A stretch of 64,000 nucleotides of DNA from Carettochelys insculpta (taxonomy: Eukaryota > Chordata > Testudines > Carettochelyidae). The position numbers and the translations under genes are program-made. The notes beneath the pieces are model-generated. The model was not told the origin of the DNA. It worked only from the letters and a program-made list of their open reading frames with translations, and made no database searches. Positions 46,559-57,402 of this stretch are shown piece by piece (positions within the stretch are counted from its first letter, which is position 1; each line of letters opens with the position of its first letter). The DNA is taken from positions 253,254,501 to 253,318,500 of the forward strand of contig NC_134137.1 of NCBI RefSeq assembly GCF_033958435.1, written 5' to 3'.

Positions 46559-46815
46559 ACAGGCCCGCCAGTGGAGAGGAGAGAGAAGGACAAGGGGGCA
46601 GCTGCCCCAGGGCCTGGCAATTTAAAAGGGCCCAGGGCTTCCGTCCTGCTGCTCCTGCTATCTCAGTAGCTGCGGCGAGTGGAACCCTGGGCCTGTTAAA
46701 TCACTGCCAGGGTCCCTGGTGACATGCACCCTACTCCCCAGCAGCAGCACTGAAGGGCTAGCGGGGGAAGCTAGCCCCAGGCCCCTCCCCGTCTGAGGCT
46801 CTGCCCCTTATGTGG
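46559..46815. repeat. GC-rich repeat inserted in the Tigger element, copy 1
   Basis: Begins CAGGCCCGCCAGTGG and contains GGGGGCAGCTGCCCCAGGGC, a 20-base near-palindrome, followed by GGGCCC and CCCTGGGCCTGTTAAATC. The transposase reading stops at its edge and resumes on the other side, so it is an insertion. A second copy is at 49850-50060. The CAGGGCC-type end suggests a hAT MITE, but no target duplication was found. Confidence 0.65.
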
Positions 46816-47383
46816 GGCTCAGAGACGGCTTGTCCTGAAGTCCAGTGAAGTCTCTTATCAGCCTTGGCATCATCTCAACAAGCAATCTAAAGAAAGGGAA
46901 AACATCCTTTGTTGTCAGGCTCCTGGTTTCCTGCCCTGTCATGTCATCATCTTTGCTTTCTTTAGCTATTCTTTGTTGATAAGATCAATCAGTTCCTCAT
47001 TTATCAGTTGCTCAAAGTGAGGCACCAACAACTCCTGCACACCTTCTTCCACCTCCTCGAAACAGACATCCTTCACCAACTTAACAATTTCTGCTTCTTG
47101 TAGCCATGCACAGTGCCAAATGCCATTCACACATGGTGAAGTGACCCCTTCCCATGGGGTGTCAGTTAGTGTTCCCACGGAATTTAAGATGTTGTAGGAC
47201 TTCCAAAACGCCTTCATCCTAGACTTTCCTCCACTTACCATCTCCTTAATCAGCACAGCAAAAGCCCGTTGCAGGTAAAACGCCTTGAACATGGCCAGCA
47301 GGTGCAAGTACAATAGAACTATACAAGAAGTGACCAGACTCCAGTTCATGTTGATCCCAATCCATGCAAACAATGAATATGTG

Positions 47384-47472
47384 TAACAGCAACGAAGGGT
47401 CCTGTGGCACCTTACAGATTAACAGAAAAGTTTTGAGCATGAGCTTTCGTGAGCACAGACTCACTTCATCAG
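47384..47472 (+). repeat. Short retroposon with 11-bp target duplication
   Basis: ATGAATATGTG occurs immediately before (47373-47383) and after (47473-47483) this 89-bp segment. The insert contains GAAGGGTCCTGTGGCACCTT, ACAGATTAACAGAAAAG, GAGCATGAGCTTTCGTGAGC and CACTTCATCAG, the family also seen at 57366-57402. An 11-bp perfect direct repeat is typical of LINE-driven retroposition. It interrupts the Tigger transposase. Confidence 0.85.
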
Positions 47473-47679
47473 ATGAATATGTGGAGCAGGACCAACATAA
47501 ATCAGAATACGTTCCCTTGCTGATGAGCGATGGATAGCTGACACAATGGATAATGAGAAGGTGTATACCAGAGACCCTCTGTATGCATAGCAAAAATATG
47601 AAACTATGAAAGGTAATGGCAAAAATGTCAGAAAGAGAATAAACCAGTCCAAGCAATAAGTCAACAGGTTCCCTTAAAA

Positions 47680-47880
47680 GACCAGACAAGCAATCTTACT
47701 CAGCCCCTTCCTTAGAGGGAAAGCACCTAACCAAACCTTGCATTCTACCCAAGGGCTTATTGGAAGCCTGTGCAGATTGTGGAGCACTAGCTGAATATGC
47801 TCCCAGCATATAACTCCAGATAATAGGCAACTTGTAGAACAGTGCACTAGTGTCAGCCTCTGAATGGTTCCAAGGCACAC
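47680..47880 (-). pseudogene. L2-type LINE reverse transcriptase C-terminus remnant, copy 2
   Basis: The minus-strand peptide GVICWEHIQLVLHNLHRLPI then WVECKVW matches the L2-like pattern (R/W)-E-H-I-T-P-V-L..L-H-W-L-P-(V/I)....F-K-(L/I). It shares the block GGAAGCCTGTGCAGATTGTG then GAGCACTAGCTG with the fragment at 44100-44480. Confidence 0.65.
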
Positions 47881-48556
47881 ACCAATACACAGCACAGTAC
47901 AGAAATCTGATCTCAGGGCAAAAAAGGGATGGACTGCTCCCTGTTCCTCCATTTAAGGATTTGTTTACCACTACTGTGAAAATCCACATACCAACATGTC
48001 TTTTAAATTTGTCTCAGTGATTATTTCAGTATTCTAATGGATTGCATATAAGCAGAGCAAAAACCTTGTATTATTTAATGTTAGTTTATCATGCCATCGG
48101 TGTGCTTATCTGGAAGAATACAGATTATTTACTCACACAGAAAAAAATCATCGAAAAGAGCTGTGTTTGGAACTCGCCAGTATGAAGCTAGCTGAGCCAG
48201 AGAAGCACATGCATGCAGCCAATGCATAATTTTTCTAAGCATAAATTGCTTACCCTGTTAAAATATATGCATTTACATGGAGTGCACTGTATAAGAATGT
48301 TGCCTTGGGAATAGGAATGGTGAGAGAACCAGGAAGCAAAACTGTGTAGAACTGACATGCATGTTAAGAAGATGTAACACTAGATACAATCTATTGCTCT
48401 GGGTCCCCACCCCACAACCCTGTAAAGTTCACATTATTAATCATTTGTACTGTAGTAAGGCTTAATGCTCAGAATGAGTTGGACTCTTATCTTCCATAGA
48501 TTGCACTGGAAGTTTGGAGCCTAACTCCTTTTGGGTATTCAACCCCAAAAGCTTAT
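47881..48556. other. No gene recognised
   Basis: AT-rich interval without a recognised repeat. Confidence 0.35.
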
Positions 48557-48768
48557 GGCTATGTCTTCACTACCTGGGAGATCAACGTGGTCAAGGTCGA
48601 TCTTCCAGGGTTCAATTTTGCACACCTAGTGGGGATGCACAAAATTGAGCTACCGGGGTTGACAATTGACACTTGTACTCCTCAATCTTACAAGGAGTAA
48701 AGGAGATTGACAGGAGATTTCTTCCTGTCGACCTCCCTCAGTGAGTACAGCCAGGTAAGTCAACGGTT
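48557..48768. mobile_element. TCTACAC-type element, another family, truncated
   Basis: The left end GGCTATGTCTTCACTACCTGG is followed by GGAGATCAACGTGGTCAAGG, TCGATCTTCCAGGGTTCAAT and an inverted partner AAAATTGAGCTACCGGGGTT. I recognise this as the left part of a turtle element whose consensus starts GGCTATGTCTACACTACCCG. The right terminus is missing near 48768. Confidence 0.65.
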
Positions 48769-49849
48769 GATAAGTTCATGTTTAAAAATGGTTAGTTCTT
48801 AATTTGAATGAAATTATTACCCACACAGTTGAAAACATAGAGTCTTTGGTGTTGTGGTACTCCAGGAAAACACAAGTGAAACTGACAATAAGTGGCAAGT
48901 GAACATGACCAGTCTAGTTTCACTTGCCAAGCTGACTGAAGGACAAAAAAAGAAATCAAATCCATATACAATTGAAATAAATAAGATTAGTAATCACTTT
49001 CGGTAACCAATATGTAATTAGCAACATAATCAAAGACTCTTTGACAAAACATACAGGAATTTTACCTCGATTTTCAGATATTCAAAGATGCCTGTGATTT
49101 AGGAGGCTAAGCCCTATTAACTTTCAATGATGCTTAAGCTTCTAAGCACTTGTCACTTTTGAAAATGGGACTTACAGGCTTTTGAAAACTGTACCAGATA
49201 TCTCTTATTTTTACAGCAAAATAAAAAAAAATCATTATAGACTCTATATGTTGCATGTGTGTATGTCATGTCCCATTGCCTTCACGGGGAAATAGTTATG
49301 AAATTAGCTCTGTGGATGACAAGAGGAAATATACATCTTCAGAAGGAAATCAATTTGATAAAAATGTCACACTCAAAGTGTTGGTTTTCAGATCATGAAT
49401 GACTGTAAGTAAAATACTATCTATATATTGTTTGTTGGCACAGTCACAGTTCAGAGTGTGTAAATAATGTGTGATAGCATTATATAAATTGCAGATGCAC
49501 TACTTAATATTATTAAAGAGCACAACTAATGAAACAGTAGCTACAGCAAAATTAGGATGGTAAATAATTAATTTACTTTGATTATATTTGCTTTTTTTAT
49601 GAGCCTGTACAGCAGAAAATAAATATATTGTAAGCAAACTACTTCCTCAGAGAATCTGTATACCAATGGATTAAGTTTGCTGGTCCAATCAAGTTCAGCA
49701 GGATAGAAGAAAACACTGATGTCCAACAAAAGGTAAGGGGGAGATGACTAAGTCAGCATTTTGGCTATGTTAACTCATCCTGAAGTGCATGTAAAACCTG
49801 GCCACAGATTACACAGAGACTCCAGTCAGAAGAAACCCAGATGCAGCAG
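48769..49849. other. No gene recognised
   Basis: AT-rich DNA with no identified repeat or frame. Confidence 0.4.
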
Positions 49850-50060
49850 TGATGAGGCGGCTGATCACCGGGTGGTGCCATGGTCTCCAATGGGGTAGGT
49901 AAAGGGGGAAGCTGCAGTAGCCAGAACCCTGGGTCCCTTTTAATTGTGGCCACAGCCACTGGCAGCATGTGCCCTACAGCACTGGTGCCACTGAAGGACT
50001 GGCTGGGGGAGGTTAGCTTCATCCTTGCCCCTTCCAGCTGAGGCCCCAACCTTCCCAGGG
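49850..50060. repeat. GC-rich repeat, copy 2
   Basis: GAACCCTGGGTCCCTTTTAA, GGCAGCATGTGCCCTACAGC, CACTGAAGGACTGGCTGGGG and GAGGCCCCAACC correspond in order to blocks in the repeat at 46559-46815 (GAACCCTGGGCCTGTTAAAT, GACATGCACCCTACTCC, CACTGAAGGGCTAGCGGGGG, GAGGCTCTGCC). Confidence 0.6.
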
Positions 50061-53000
50061 CCTGGAACCACCTCTGCCCAGAGTGAAGTATCTTTGCAGC
50101 CCTGGGTGATAGTAAAGCACGCAGCTGATTGTTTGCAGCCAGTCACCTGCTTGGGTGGGCTGGGATTGCCATATTCACAAGAAATGATGTCAAGGTTCCA
50201 GATGGCTTTGGAGGAAGACTCTGCTTTCAGATGAATTTGAATAAAGCATCTGGAACAGCCGTCCAAATTTTGGCACACCTGTGACTTGATTAGTCTTAAT
50301 TCTCTCCTTCCCTTTTTCTTCGTAATTTATGCTCCATGCTCAGCCTCAATCTGTTTTCCACGTATTCAACATTTGCCTTGCTTTGAGGTCAGAAGCAAGA
50401 CTACTTCTATTCCAGTCTGTGAAGGAGGGTGGGATTATAGATGAGCAAAATAATAGAACACAAGAATAGATCCAAAATTGCAGAGTTCAAGATTTATGTT
50501 TAGGTTCAAAAAAGTTCAATCATCTTTTTCTCTTTTTTAAAAAATTTTAAATAAACCAGGTCATGTTTCTGTTCCTCTGCAATTTATGTGAAGGGTGTTG
50601 AAATGCTGGAAGAAAAGACAATCTTATTTCTGGCATGATGTAAAACTAGCAATAAATCTTGTGGAAATCGCATGTACACATATGTGCCCTTATATTTTTA
50701 GTCCAGAGTTAATAGGTTCAGATTATTTAAAAAGCACTCGGAGAATTATCTAAATCATTAAGTTCTGAACTGTCTGAGGTTTCCCACATCGCTAGATGAC
50801 AGCACACTCCATTAGACTGAAGCAGGGTGTACACTGAGAGACTAAGAGAAGCCAAATTCATGACAATACTACCGTGGAGGGTTGAAGGAAAGGAGAAGTT
50901 GTAGAGTTGAGTGCTGAGGGTTCCTTGGAAACCAGCAGACCAACACTGAATTTTGTTTTTTTACTACACCTCCAGTATGATATGATATTAGTAGTTCAGA
51001 AGGAAGATGGTTGTCTGACATTTTCTAACAGTAGTTGGTAATACCTATCTGCAGGAAAATCAGTTTTGGTTTCCATTAAAGTCTCCTGCATGAGCAGCAA
51101 ACCCAGTATGTGGGCTATAACTTACACTGGCCACTGCATATAGAAGTTTTTCAAAAGATAAGAGGTAGCACTAGAGGTACAAGCATGACCAAGAGGCAGA
51201 GCTGGCCATAACTACATAACAGAGTTCTTTTGTCTCCCTATCAGCCTTTGCCTCCCTGTACACAGCAACATTTCATTGGCATAGGGAATGTGAAATGAGA
51301 CAGTTTTTCTGCTTGATCTGCCCAACTGACATTTTGCGAGCCCATGAGCTCATCGAACATCAGTTTAAACTCAGGAAAAAGGTAGAGCTTTACTAGTTTG
51401 AGAACACAGATACTATCTGATGTGTTCAGTGGAATAATAGGTCACAGATATAGCTCTAAAAATAATAAAAACTCTTTTCTACTTTATGATGACTTTTCCC
51501 TCCTTGCTGAGGGTTAGAAGACAAGGAATTTCATTCATGCACTAGGAACTGACTGCATCAAAAACCAGTCAGCATTTCCCCCTCTTTATTTTTCCCTTCC
51601 CAAACACAATAGCCTTGAAAACAAAAGACAGATTATTAGGTTGAAGTATTTACGTAGCCCATTCTCCACATATCCTCGTCTCCCTCTCCTCTTCGGCACA
51701 TCTGGCAACCATGTGTGGCAAGTGCTAATGAAGACTTTCCTGAGTGAGCTACAATTAGTTCCGACTGCTGTTCAGCTCTCCCGGGCAGTCCCAAGGAAAA
51801 AAAAAAAAAGCCCAAATATTCCCTTCCCTGTTACAGAAAAATCTTCCCTTCCCTGTTATAGAAACCTCCTCCTGCCCTTGGGATTCTCCCTCATCATCAC
51901 GCTGCCGAAATTAAAACCCAAAGTGTAAGCAAATACTTTAAGGCTGTCTTCCGCCTGACGTTTTTTAAAAAAATCAGTAGTTTATTCATTTTGATTGAAC
52001 ACGACAGGCAGGCAATAGTGCGTCTGTGCTCTTTACTACAATAGAGAATTGTTAAACAGATGTCCATTTCTCCCCCCTTGCCAGGCAATATTAAACACAC
52101 AACAGTTTTATCTGCTTGAGCAGATCTAATTTGTGTGTGTGTGTGTGTGTGTTGCCATTTGAAGTGATTAGAATAAGCTGCACAGAAGCAAGATGTATTG
52201 AGTACAATTAAACTCATCCCTAGATGGCACATTTTTGTTTACTCTTGGTCTCTTCTCCACTCCTCAATCAAACTAGTAATGGAACTGTTTTAAGTTTCAA
52301 CAAGGACCATATTAACTGTTGGTCTCTGCATGAAACAGAATGTGAAACCCTGGCGCCTGCTGAAGATCTAAGCACAAGCCTCCCGAGCCTGTTTTACATG
52401 TCTCAGAAATCGCCACGGCCCTCACCTCCAAAATTCCTAATGATTCCCCCTTGCAGACAGTCTCAGCCTAACATAAAATTTCACAGTGTGAGACTTCACA
52501 TATTTTTTGTCATTTCTTTCAGCTGTGTCACAACATGATTGCCACAGGCCCAGCCCCCCACTAGAAAGTATGTTCCCACTCTAACAAATACTCTTGATAA
52601 TTACTGTAGGAGTGATATATCTGCATACATCATATTTCACACAATTATACCTTATTCTCACACACACACACATGCACACAAAAGGCATGACCCTCCTACC
52701 AGTTTTGAACAGTACAGTACATTGAAATGCACAAATAGAAAAGCTTTACATTCCAAAAACAGAACAATGGCAAAACTGATTTTTAAAGGGTTTATTATTT
52801 TAAAATATATACGCATCTACTTGCCAAATTATTTCTCTGAGCAGATGATAGGCTGGGGTAATGCAGGGAGGGAGGAACAAAAGGGGTTTTAATCATGGCT
52901 CGGATTAAGGAGTTGTACAACAATGGCTCTCCCTCCAGGCACATACACTGTATATGCTCCCTGTAAGTGATAGGTGGTTAAAGAAACAAAGTGTAGAATG

Positions 53001-53342
53001 AGTCATTTAACATAGGGGCGGCAGCATATAGGCTAATGCTTCATTAATGAAGTGCAACAAATGTCTTTATAGCTTGGGATGCAGAAAGGGATGAGGCATA
53101 CATATACATGCAGAAAGACAACCATCTATTTGATCTCCTCCACCCCTAAACACATGTAAACAGATTTTTTAAAAATTGCCTTGTGTCTTGTAGATTTGAT
53201 GGCCTCCTACTAAACTGCCTACCTTATGGACAAATCTATCCCCCCTGTGCGCACACTTCTGCTACAAAAATAAGTAAGTGTGCTGATGCTGAAAATATTG
53301 CAAAACCAAGGATATTTTCCCCTATTTTATATATATCTACAT
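50061..53342. other. No gene recognised
   Basis: Long, apparently repeat-poor stretch. It includes a (GT)n at 52128-52152 and a duplicated AATATTCCCTTCCCTGTTA / AATCTTCCCTTCCCTGTTA pair at about 51816-51860. Short frames only. Confidence 0.4.
52128..52152. repeat. (GT)n microsatellite
   Basis: About eleven GT units. Confidence 0.95.
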
Positions 53343-53397
53343 AAATTAGCTTTGTGCAAAGTTTATATATATAAAAATTTTTGCACAAAGCTAATTT
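53343..53397. repeat. Perfect 18-bp hairpin with AT-rich loop
   Basis: AAATTAGCTTTGTGCAAA (53343-53360) and its exact reverse complement TTTGCACAAAGCTAATTT (53380-53397) are separated by 19 bases of TATATA-rich sequence. Confidence 0.95.
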
Positions 53398-55457
53398 TTT
53401 ATCAGTAATGAGTGCTAGTCATAACGACTCCCTGTTGTATGCACTTTAAGGAAGAGTTGGTGCTAATGCGTGAATAATTATTGATGCAATTAAGTGCCCA
53501 ATGTGGTGCCTATTAAACCGTTTTTGGCACGTGAGGGCTATTTAATGGTTCTGCAGTATTGTATGATGACCTTAAAAGGTTTTAAAGTGCAGAGACCTTC
53601 TCTGTATGTTATTGCATAGGGCAGAGACATGTGTTACTTGGGTCTACAATTGGTACAATATTAGATAGCATTGAATTGCTGGGGATTTACATCCCATCCA
53701 GTGTTTTATTCTGAATAATTAGCTATTTACAGATTCAGTAAACAGTAAGCTCACCCACTGACCTTGCTTCATATAGACTATCTGGTCTGTAACCCCACCA
53801 GGGACTTCCGGCTGCCTAATGGTCCCTTTATGGCCAGGTGGTATAGCTGTAAATGAGGTTGATCCCTTCTGTTTGTATTGGCATTTATAAATGCAGAAAT
53901 AAGTAATTAATATTACACTCAGCATCTAATCTTTAATATTACACTTCCAAAGGAGGAAATCCATTCAACAATGTGTATATGAAAATACATTTGAAATAAA
54001 CAATAAAATTAGTCATCAAATTTAAACTATTTTGGTCCATTATGTTGTATACATAAAAGACAAACACACCCTCAAACCCCCATCCCTCCATGGTAACAAA
54101 ATTTATATATATTTTTAAAAAACAACATATGCAGATGTTCCAATTAAACACAAAGTCTTGACCCCCCTCCCACCTACACATTCCACCCTTATCTCTGATA
54201 AGTGCAGCAGAACTGCTGTAGATGTTTGCAAGGCACGTTATCATTGGAAAAGCCATAAAATGTCAGCTCTTTTGAATAAGTCTCCACTGTTTCACAAGAA
54301 TAGCATTCACATCCTCCAAACGGATGAGGCTGTCTCTTTAAATCGAAGGGCTGTGCCAGGACACCTCATCAGTTAGCTTGAGAAACACACAAACACAGAG
54401 GGAAAGAGAGAGAGAGAGAGAGAACGAGACCTTCTTTCTATCATTTTGAACTCCCACTAACCTTCCTCCTCAAGTTATCCCAGCATCTGTTCAGGACAAT
54501 CAAAATAAAGGATAGATAAATGTTAAGATTTTATTTGAGCACTGTTAAGACCTGAACATTGTACCTTCCGTGTTAACTTAAAAGGATTTCCACACTTGTG
54601 GGTAATATCACAGTTTGGGATTTTAGCCAATGGGTTCACATGCTTGGTCGTCTGCTAACTACCAGTCAGCCACCATGAATGAGTAGTGCTATCTATGTTG
54701 GAAATAAAGAGCTCTGTTGGTAGAGGATTCAAATATAGGTGCAGAGTTAAAGGGAGGAGGACAAAAATTACAATAAGGAAAATTACAAGTAAATGAAACA
54801 CAACTAAACCCAAAACAGTGAAAAACAACTGTATGAGTAAAACTGGCTGATGTCTAAAATTCCAAAGCTCAGATGGTTTGCAGCCACTCTGGAAGGTGCA
54901 GAACCACATGACATGAAGAGCCTCTTTTGCTACGAGGTGGGGAGAAGCCACAAAAGCAAAACAGAAGCTTGATCAGCAGCTGAGGCACTACAGTGGTAGC
55001 TGGCAGACAGGGGTCTGTTCCCAGCTGGGCAACAGGCTTCCTGAATAAACCACGTGACTCCCCAGCTGTGAAGGTGGGATAATGATGCTTCCCTCTTAAC
55101 AAGGATACATTCACTAATATTGGCGAGGCATTCAGATGCTACCATAACACCTGCTATATAAAAGCCTATTAATGATAACATACATATTTTAAATGCCCTG
55201 AATCAGTGAACCCAGGTAAACAAATGATGATGGGAAAATGGGGAAGAGCTGATGATTATGCTCCCTGAGTGACAAGCTATTGATCATTTTGAACAAATGT
55301 TTGTTTTCATTCATGGCGAATGTAGAGACAGATGCACCTAACCTGCAACTGACTCTGCCTGGCAGATCTCCTGTGCCCACAAGCAGCTCAGTTGACTTCA
55401 CTGGAGATCCAGGTGGGCCAGGATGAAATCCTGATCCTGAAGATCATTGCACTGAGA
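53398..55457. other. No gene recognised
   Basis: AT-rich, no repeat family recognised except an (AG)n microsatellite at 54404-54423. The part at 53440-53640 has homeodomain-like and T-box-like motifs and is a weak candidate for conserved non-coding DNA. Confidence 0.35.
54404..54423. repeat. (AG)n microsatellite
   Basis: About ten AG units. Confidence 0.93.
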
Positions 55458-55893
55458 GGCTACATCTACACTAGCCCCAAACTTCGAAATGGCCACGCAA
55501 ATGGCCATTTCGAAGTTTACTAATGAAGCGCTGAAATGCATATTCAGCACTTCATTAGCATGTGGGCGGTCGCGGCACTTCGAAATTGACACGCCTCGCC
55601 ACCGTGCGGCTCATCCCGACGGGGCTCCTTTTTGAAAGGACCCCGCCTACTTCGAAGTCCCCTTATTCCTGTGAGCAGATGGGAATAAGGGGACTTTGAA
55701 GTAGGCAGGGTCCTTTTGAAAAGGAGCCCTGTCGGGACGAGACGTGTGGCGGCGAGGCGTATCAATTTCGAAGTTCCGCGGCTGCCCGCATGCTAATGAA
55801 GCGCTGAATATGCATTTCAGCGCTTCATTAGTAAACTTCGAAATGGCCATTTGCGTGGCCATTTTGAAGTTTGGGGCTAGTGTAGACACGGCC
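55458..55893. mobile_element. TCTACAC-type foldback element, family B, copy 2
   Basis: Ends GGCTACATCTACACTAGCCC and GGGGCTAGTGTAGACACGGCC are flanked by a duplicated AGA (55455-55457, 55894-55896). The two arms pair over almost their whole length around a short loop (TGTGAGCAGAT, about 55669-55679). It is the best preserved of the family B copies in the window (compare 9063-9478). TTCGAA and GCGCTGAA motifs recur in mirror order. Open frames on both strands are palindrome artefacts. Confidence 0.88.
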
Positions 55894-56239
55894 AGACAGT
55901 ATTTTGCCCCCAGGGTTCTGGCAGCGCGAAGCTTCTTCCAATGTCTGGGTGAGCACACAATACACACAAACAGAGACCGTTCTGTTTTAGCGAAACAGAG
56001 TTGGAAAATCACTTTAAAAACCTAAATTCATTAGAGGTAAAAAAAAAAAAGAAGTTTCCAGCTTCGCCCTTCCTCCTTTTTACATTCACAGCCAGCCACC
56101 ATTATGCTTGTTCCAGCAATTTGAGTTCCCCTACAGGGACAACATAGACTTGGGGAGATCTTTATAAATCCCTAGATGCCTAAGCCAAAATTAGGCATTA
56201 CACAGCCGTTTTGCAAACTCTCATGAGTCTGGTGATATT

Positions 56240-57068
56240 TAGGCTTTTTCTTAACCCTCCAGGTTCTTGGAGTTAATGTGGTTATATGAGAATTCAGCTG
56301 TCAGCTAAAAGGTAAGTTTCTAGCCATCATGGCTGCTGAGATAAAATATAAATGGCAAATTCCAAAGCCTCAAAAACTGAAAACAAATTAAAACCAACAC
56401 CAAAAATTACCCCCACCCTCAAAAATATATGTATTTTAATAAAAACTAGATGGCCTGCTGGAGCCCCACTTGCAAGTGGAAGTTGGGCTGGAAGAAAGTT
56501 CTAGACAGAAATTTGTAATACTGGCTGGGGGAGGAGCTCTGTTGGGGGCTCGGCTGGACCCCCATATTGGCTGGGGAAGGGGCTGGGGCTGGGGCTGGCA
56601 TAGGGTGTGGGGGGGGGCTCCATTGAGGGGCTGGGCTGGGCCCCATGCTGGGGAGGGAGGGAATGGCACAGTGCACAGGCAGGGTTGGGGGAGAGACCCC
56701 ATCAGGCCCTGCACTCACCAGAGGAAAGACTGGCATGGTGCAGTGGGTGGGGGGGATGGCTCTGTTGGGAGGTTGGGCCCTGCACAGGAGATAGGGCTGT
56801 CACAGTGTAGGAGGACTCCAACTGAGGGGGTTGGCCAGGGGAGGGGCTGGAGCTGGCACAGTGCCCGGGGGGAAACTCCACTGGGGGTCTGGACTGGGCT
56901 CTGGGCTAGGTGGGGGAGGGGCTGGCACGGTTCAGCTTAGGGGGCGGACATGGTAGAACCTTGCCTGGACAGATGGACACAGCACAAATAATATATACAA
57001 TCTTATGATCTAAGCATAACTCATTGTTTTGGACGGGGCCTGAATCATGAGTTTTTAAAACTTGGGGT
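56240..57068 (+). repeat. Dispersed repeat, copy 2, split by a minisatellite
   Basis: Opening block at 56258-56305 (CCAGGTTCTTGGAGTTAATG, AGAATTCAGCTGTCAGC) and closing block at 57023-57068 (GTTTTGGACGGGGCCTGAAT, CATGAGTTTTTAAAACTTGG) match the repeat at 39857-40070. They are separated by about 700 bases, most of it the G-rich minisatellite. Confidence 0.55.
56520..56945 (+). repeat. Degenerate G-rich minisatellite
   Basis: Roughly five to six diverged units of about 70-80 bases, each containing a version of CTCCATTGAGGGGCTGGGCT, GGGCCC or GGACCC, and GGGGCTGGCACAGTG. The plus strand is G-rich with many GGG runs. Confidence 0.7.
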
Positions 57069-57124
57069 GTGGAAATAATGGTCTATACATATAATAAACT
57101 ACAGGGCCTGTCCCAAAAAGTTTA

Positions 57125-57245
57125 TACCTGAAATAGATAAAGGATCCAAGACAAAGTAGAGGCAGAGAGAGATTAAATGACTTGTCCAAGGTCACACAGG
57201 AAGGCTACGGAAAAGCCAGGAATGAATCCAGGGTTCCTGACTCCC
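57125..57245 (+). repeat. Old MIR-like SINE fragment
   Basis: GAGGCAGAGAGAGATTAAAT, GACTTGTCCAAGGTCACACA and CCAGGAATGAATCCAGGGTT, then CCTGACTCCCAG: the MIR core order is well preserved. This is the clearest of three MIR-like fragments in the window. Confidence 0.75.
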
Positions 57246-57365
57246 AGGACAGTGACTTCAAACTCATCCCTCTTGCTACCGACGGTAGTGCCCAAGTGCA
57301 CAAAACAGCCCCTGTTTAGCTTTAAATATGTTTTCTTATTTAAAAAAAATAACAGCAGTCCTAAC

Positions 57366-57402
57366 GAACAACAAGAAGTCCTGTGGCACCTTATAGACTT
57401 AT
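57366..57402 (+). repeat. Sauropsid short retroposon fragment
   Basis: AACAACAAGAAGTCCTGTGG then CACCTTATAGACTTATAGA; same family as 47384-47472. Confidence 0.65.

Larger units (their letters stand above)
46390..47560 (-). pseudogene. Tigger transposase (TIGD1/CENP-B-like DDE) C-terminal half
   Basis: Minus-strand peptide in order: ERILIYVGPAPHIH (about 47510-47470), where active family members have LLILDNAPGHP, so the second catalytic Asp is lost. Next, about 47310-47200, AMFKAFYLQRAFAVLIKE and MKAFWKSYNILNSV follow the family pattern FKAYYLRRTFA ... FWKSYNI. Then VCFEEVEEGVQELLVPH and NEELIDLINKE, typical of the acidic Tigger C-terminus. Beyond the inserted repeat the tail resumes at 46558 with FREQSDKVSRTLSGAVTCYR and MSIKSFFK. 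The family cuts and pastes at TA. Frameshift near 47340 plus two insertions: non-functional. The helix-turn-helix N-terminus is absent. Confidence 0.8.
46055..47640 (-). mobile_element. Tigger (pogo-type Tc1/mariner) transposon, autonomous-derived
   Basis: A TA followed by CAGGGAGTCCCGTGTACACA at 46053-46074 marks one terminus. The transposase remnant on the minus strand (46390-47560) ends toward this terminus, consistent with one element. The other end was not located and is probably lost near the L2 fragment at 47690. Two younger insertions split it: a GC-rich repeat (about 46559-46815) and an 89-bp retroposon (47384-47472). Confidence 0.75.

Noticed and set aside
53343..53397. Rho-independent terminator or CRISPR-like repeat
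   Set aside because: The sequence context is eukaryotic and the hairpin is single and AT-rich; no array is present.
55647..56025. Frames of 93 and 121 codons on both strands
   Set aside because: Arise from the long palindrome of the foldback element.
56446..56940. Proline- or glycine-rich frames of 92-156 codons
   Set aside because: Translations of the G-rich minisatellite.
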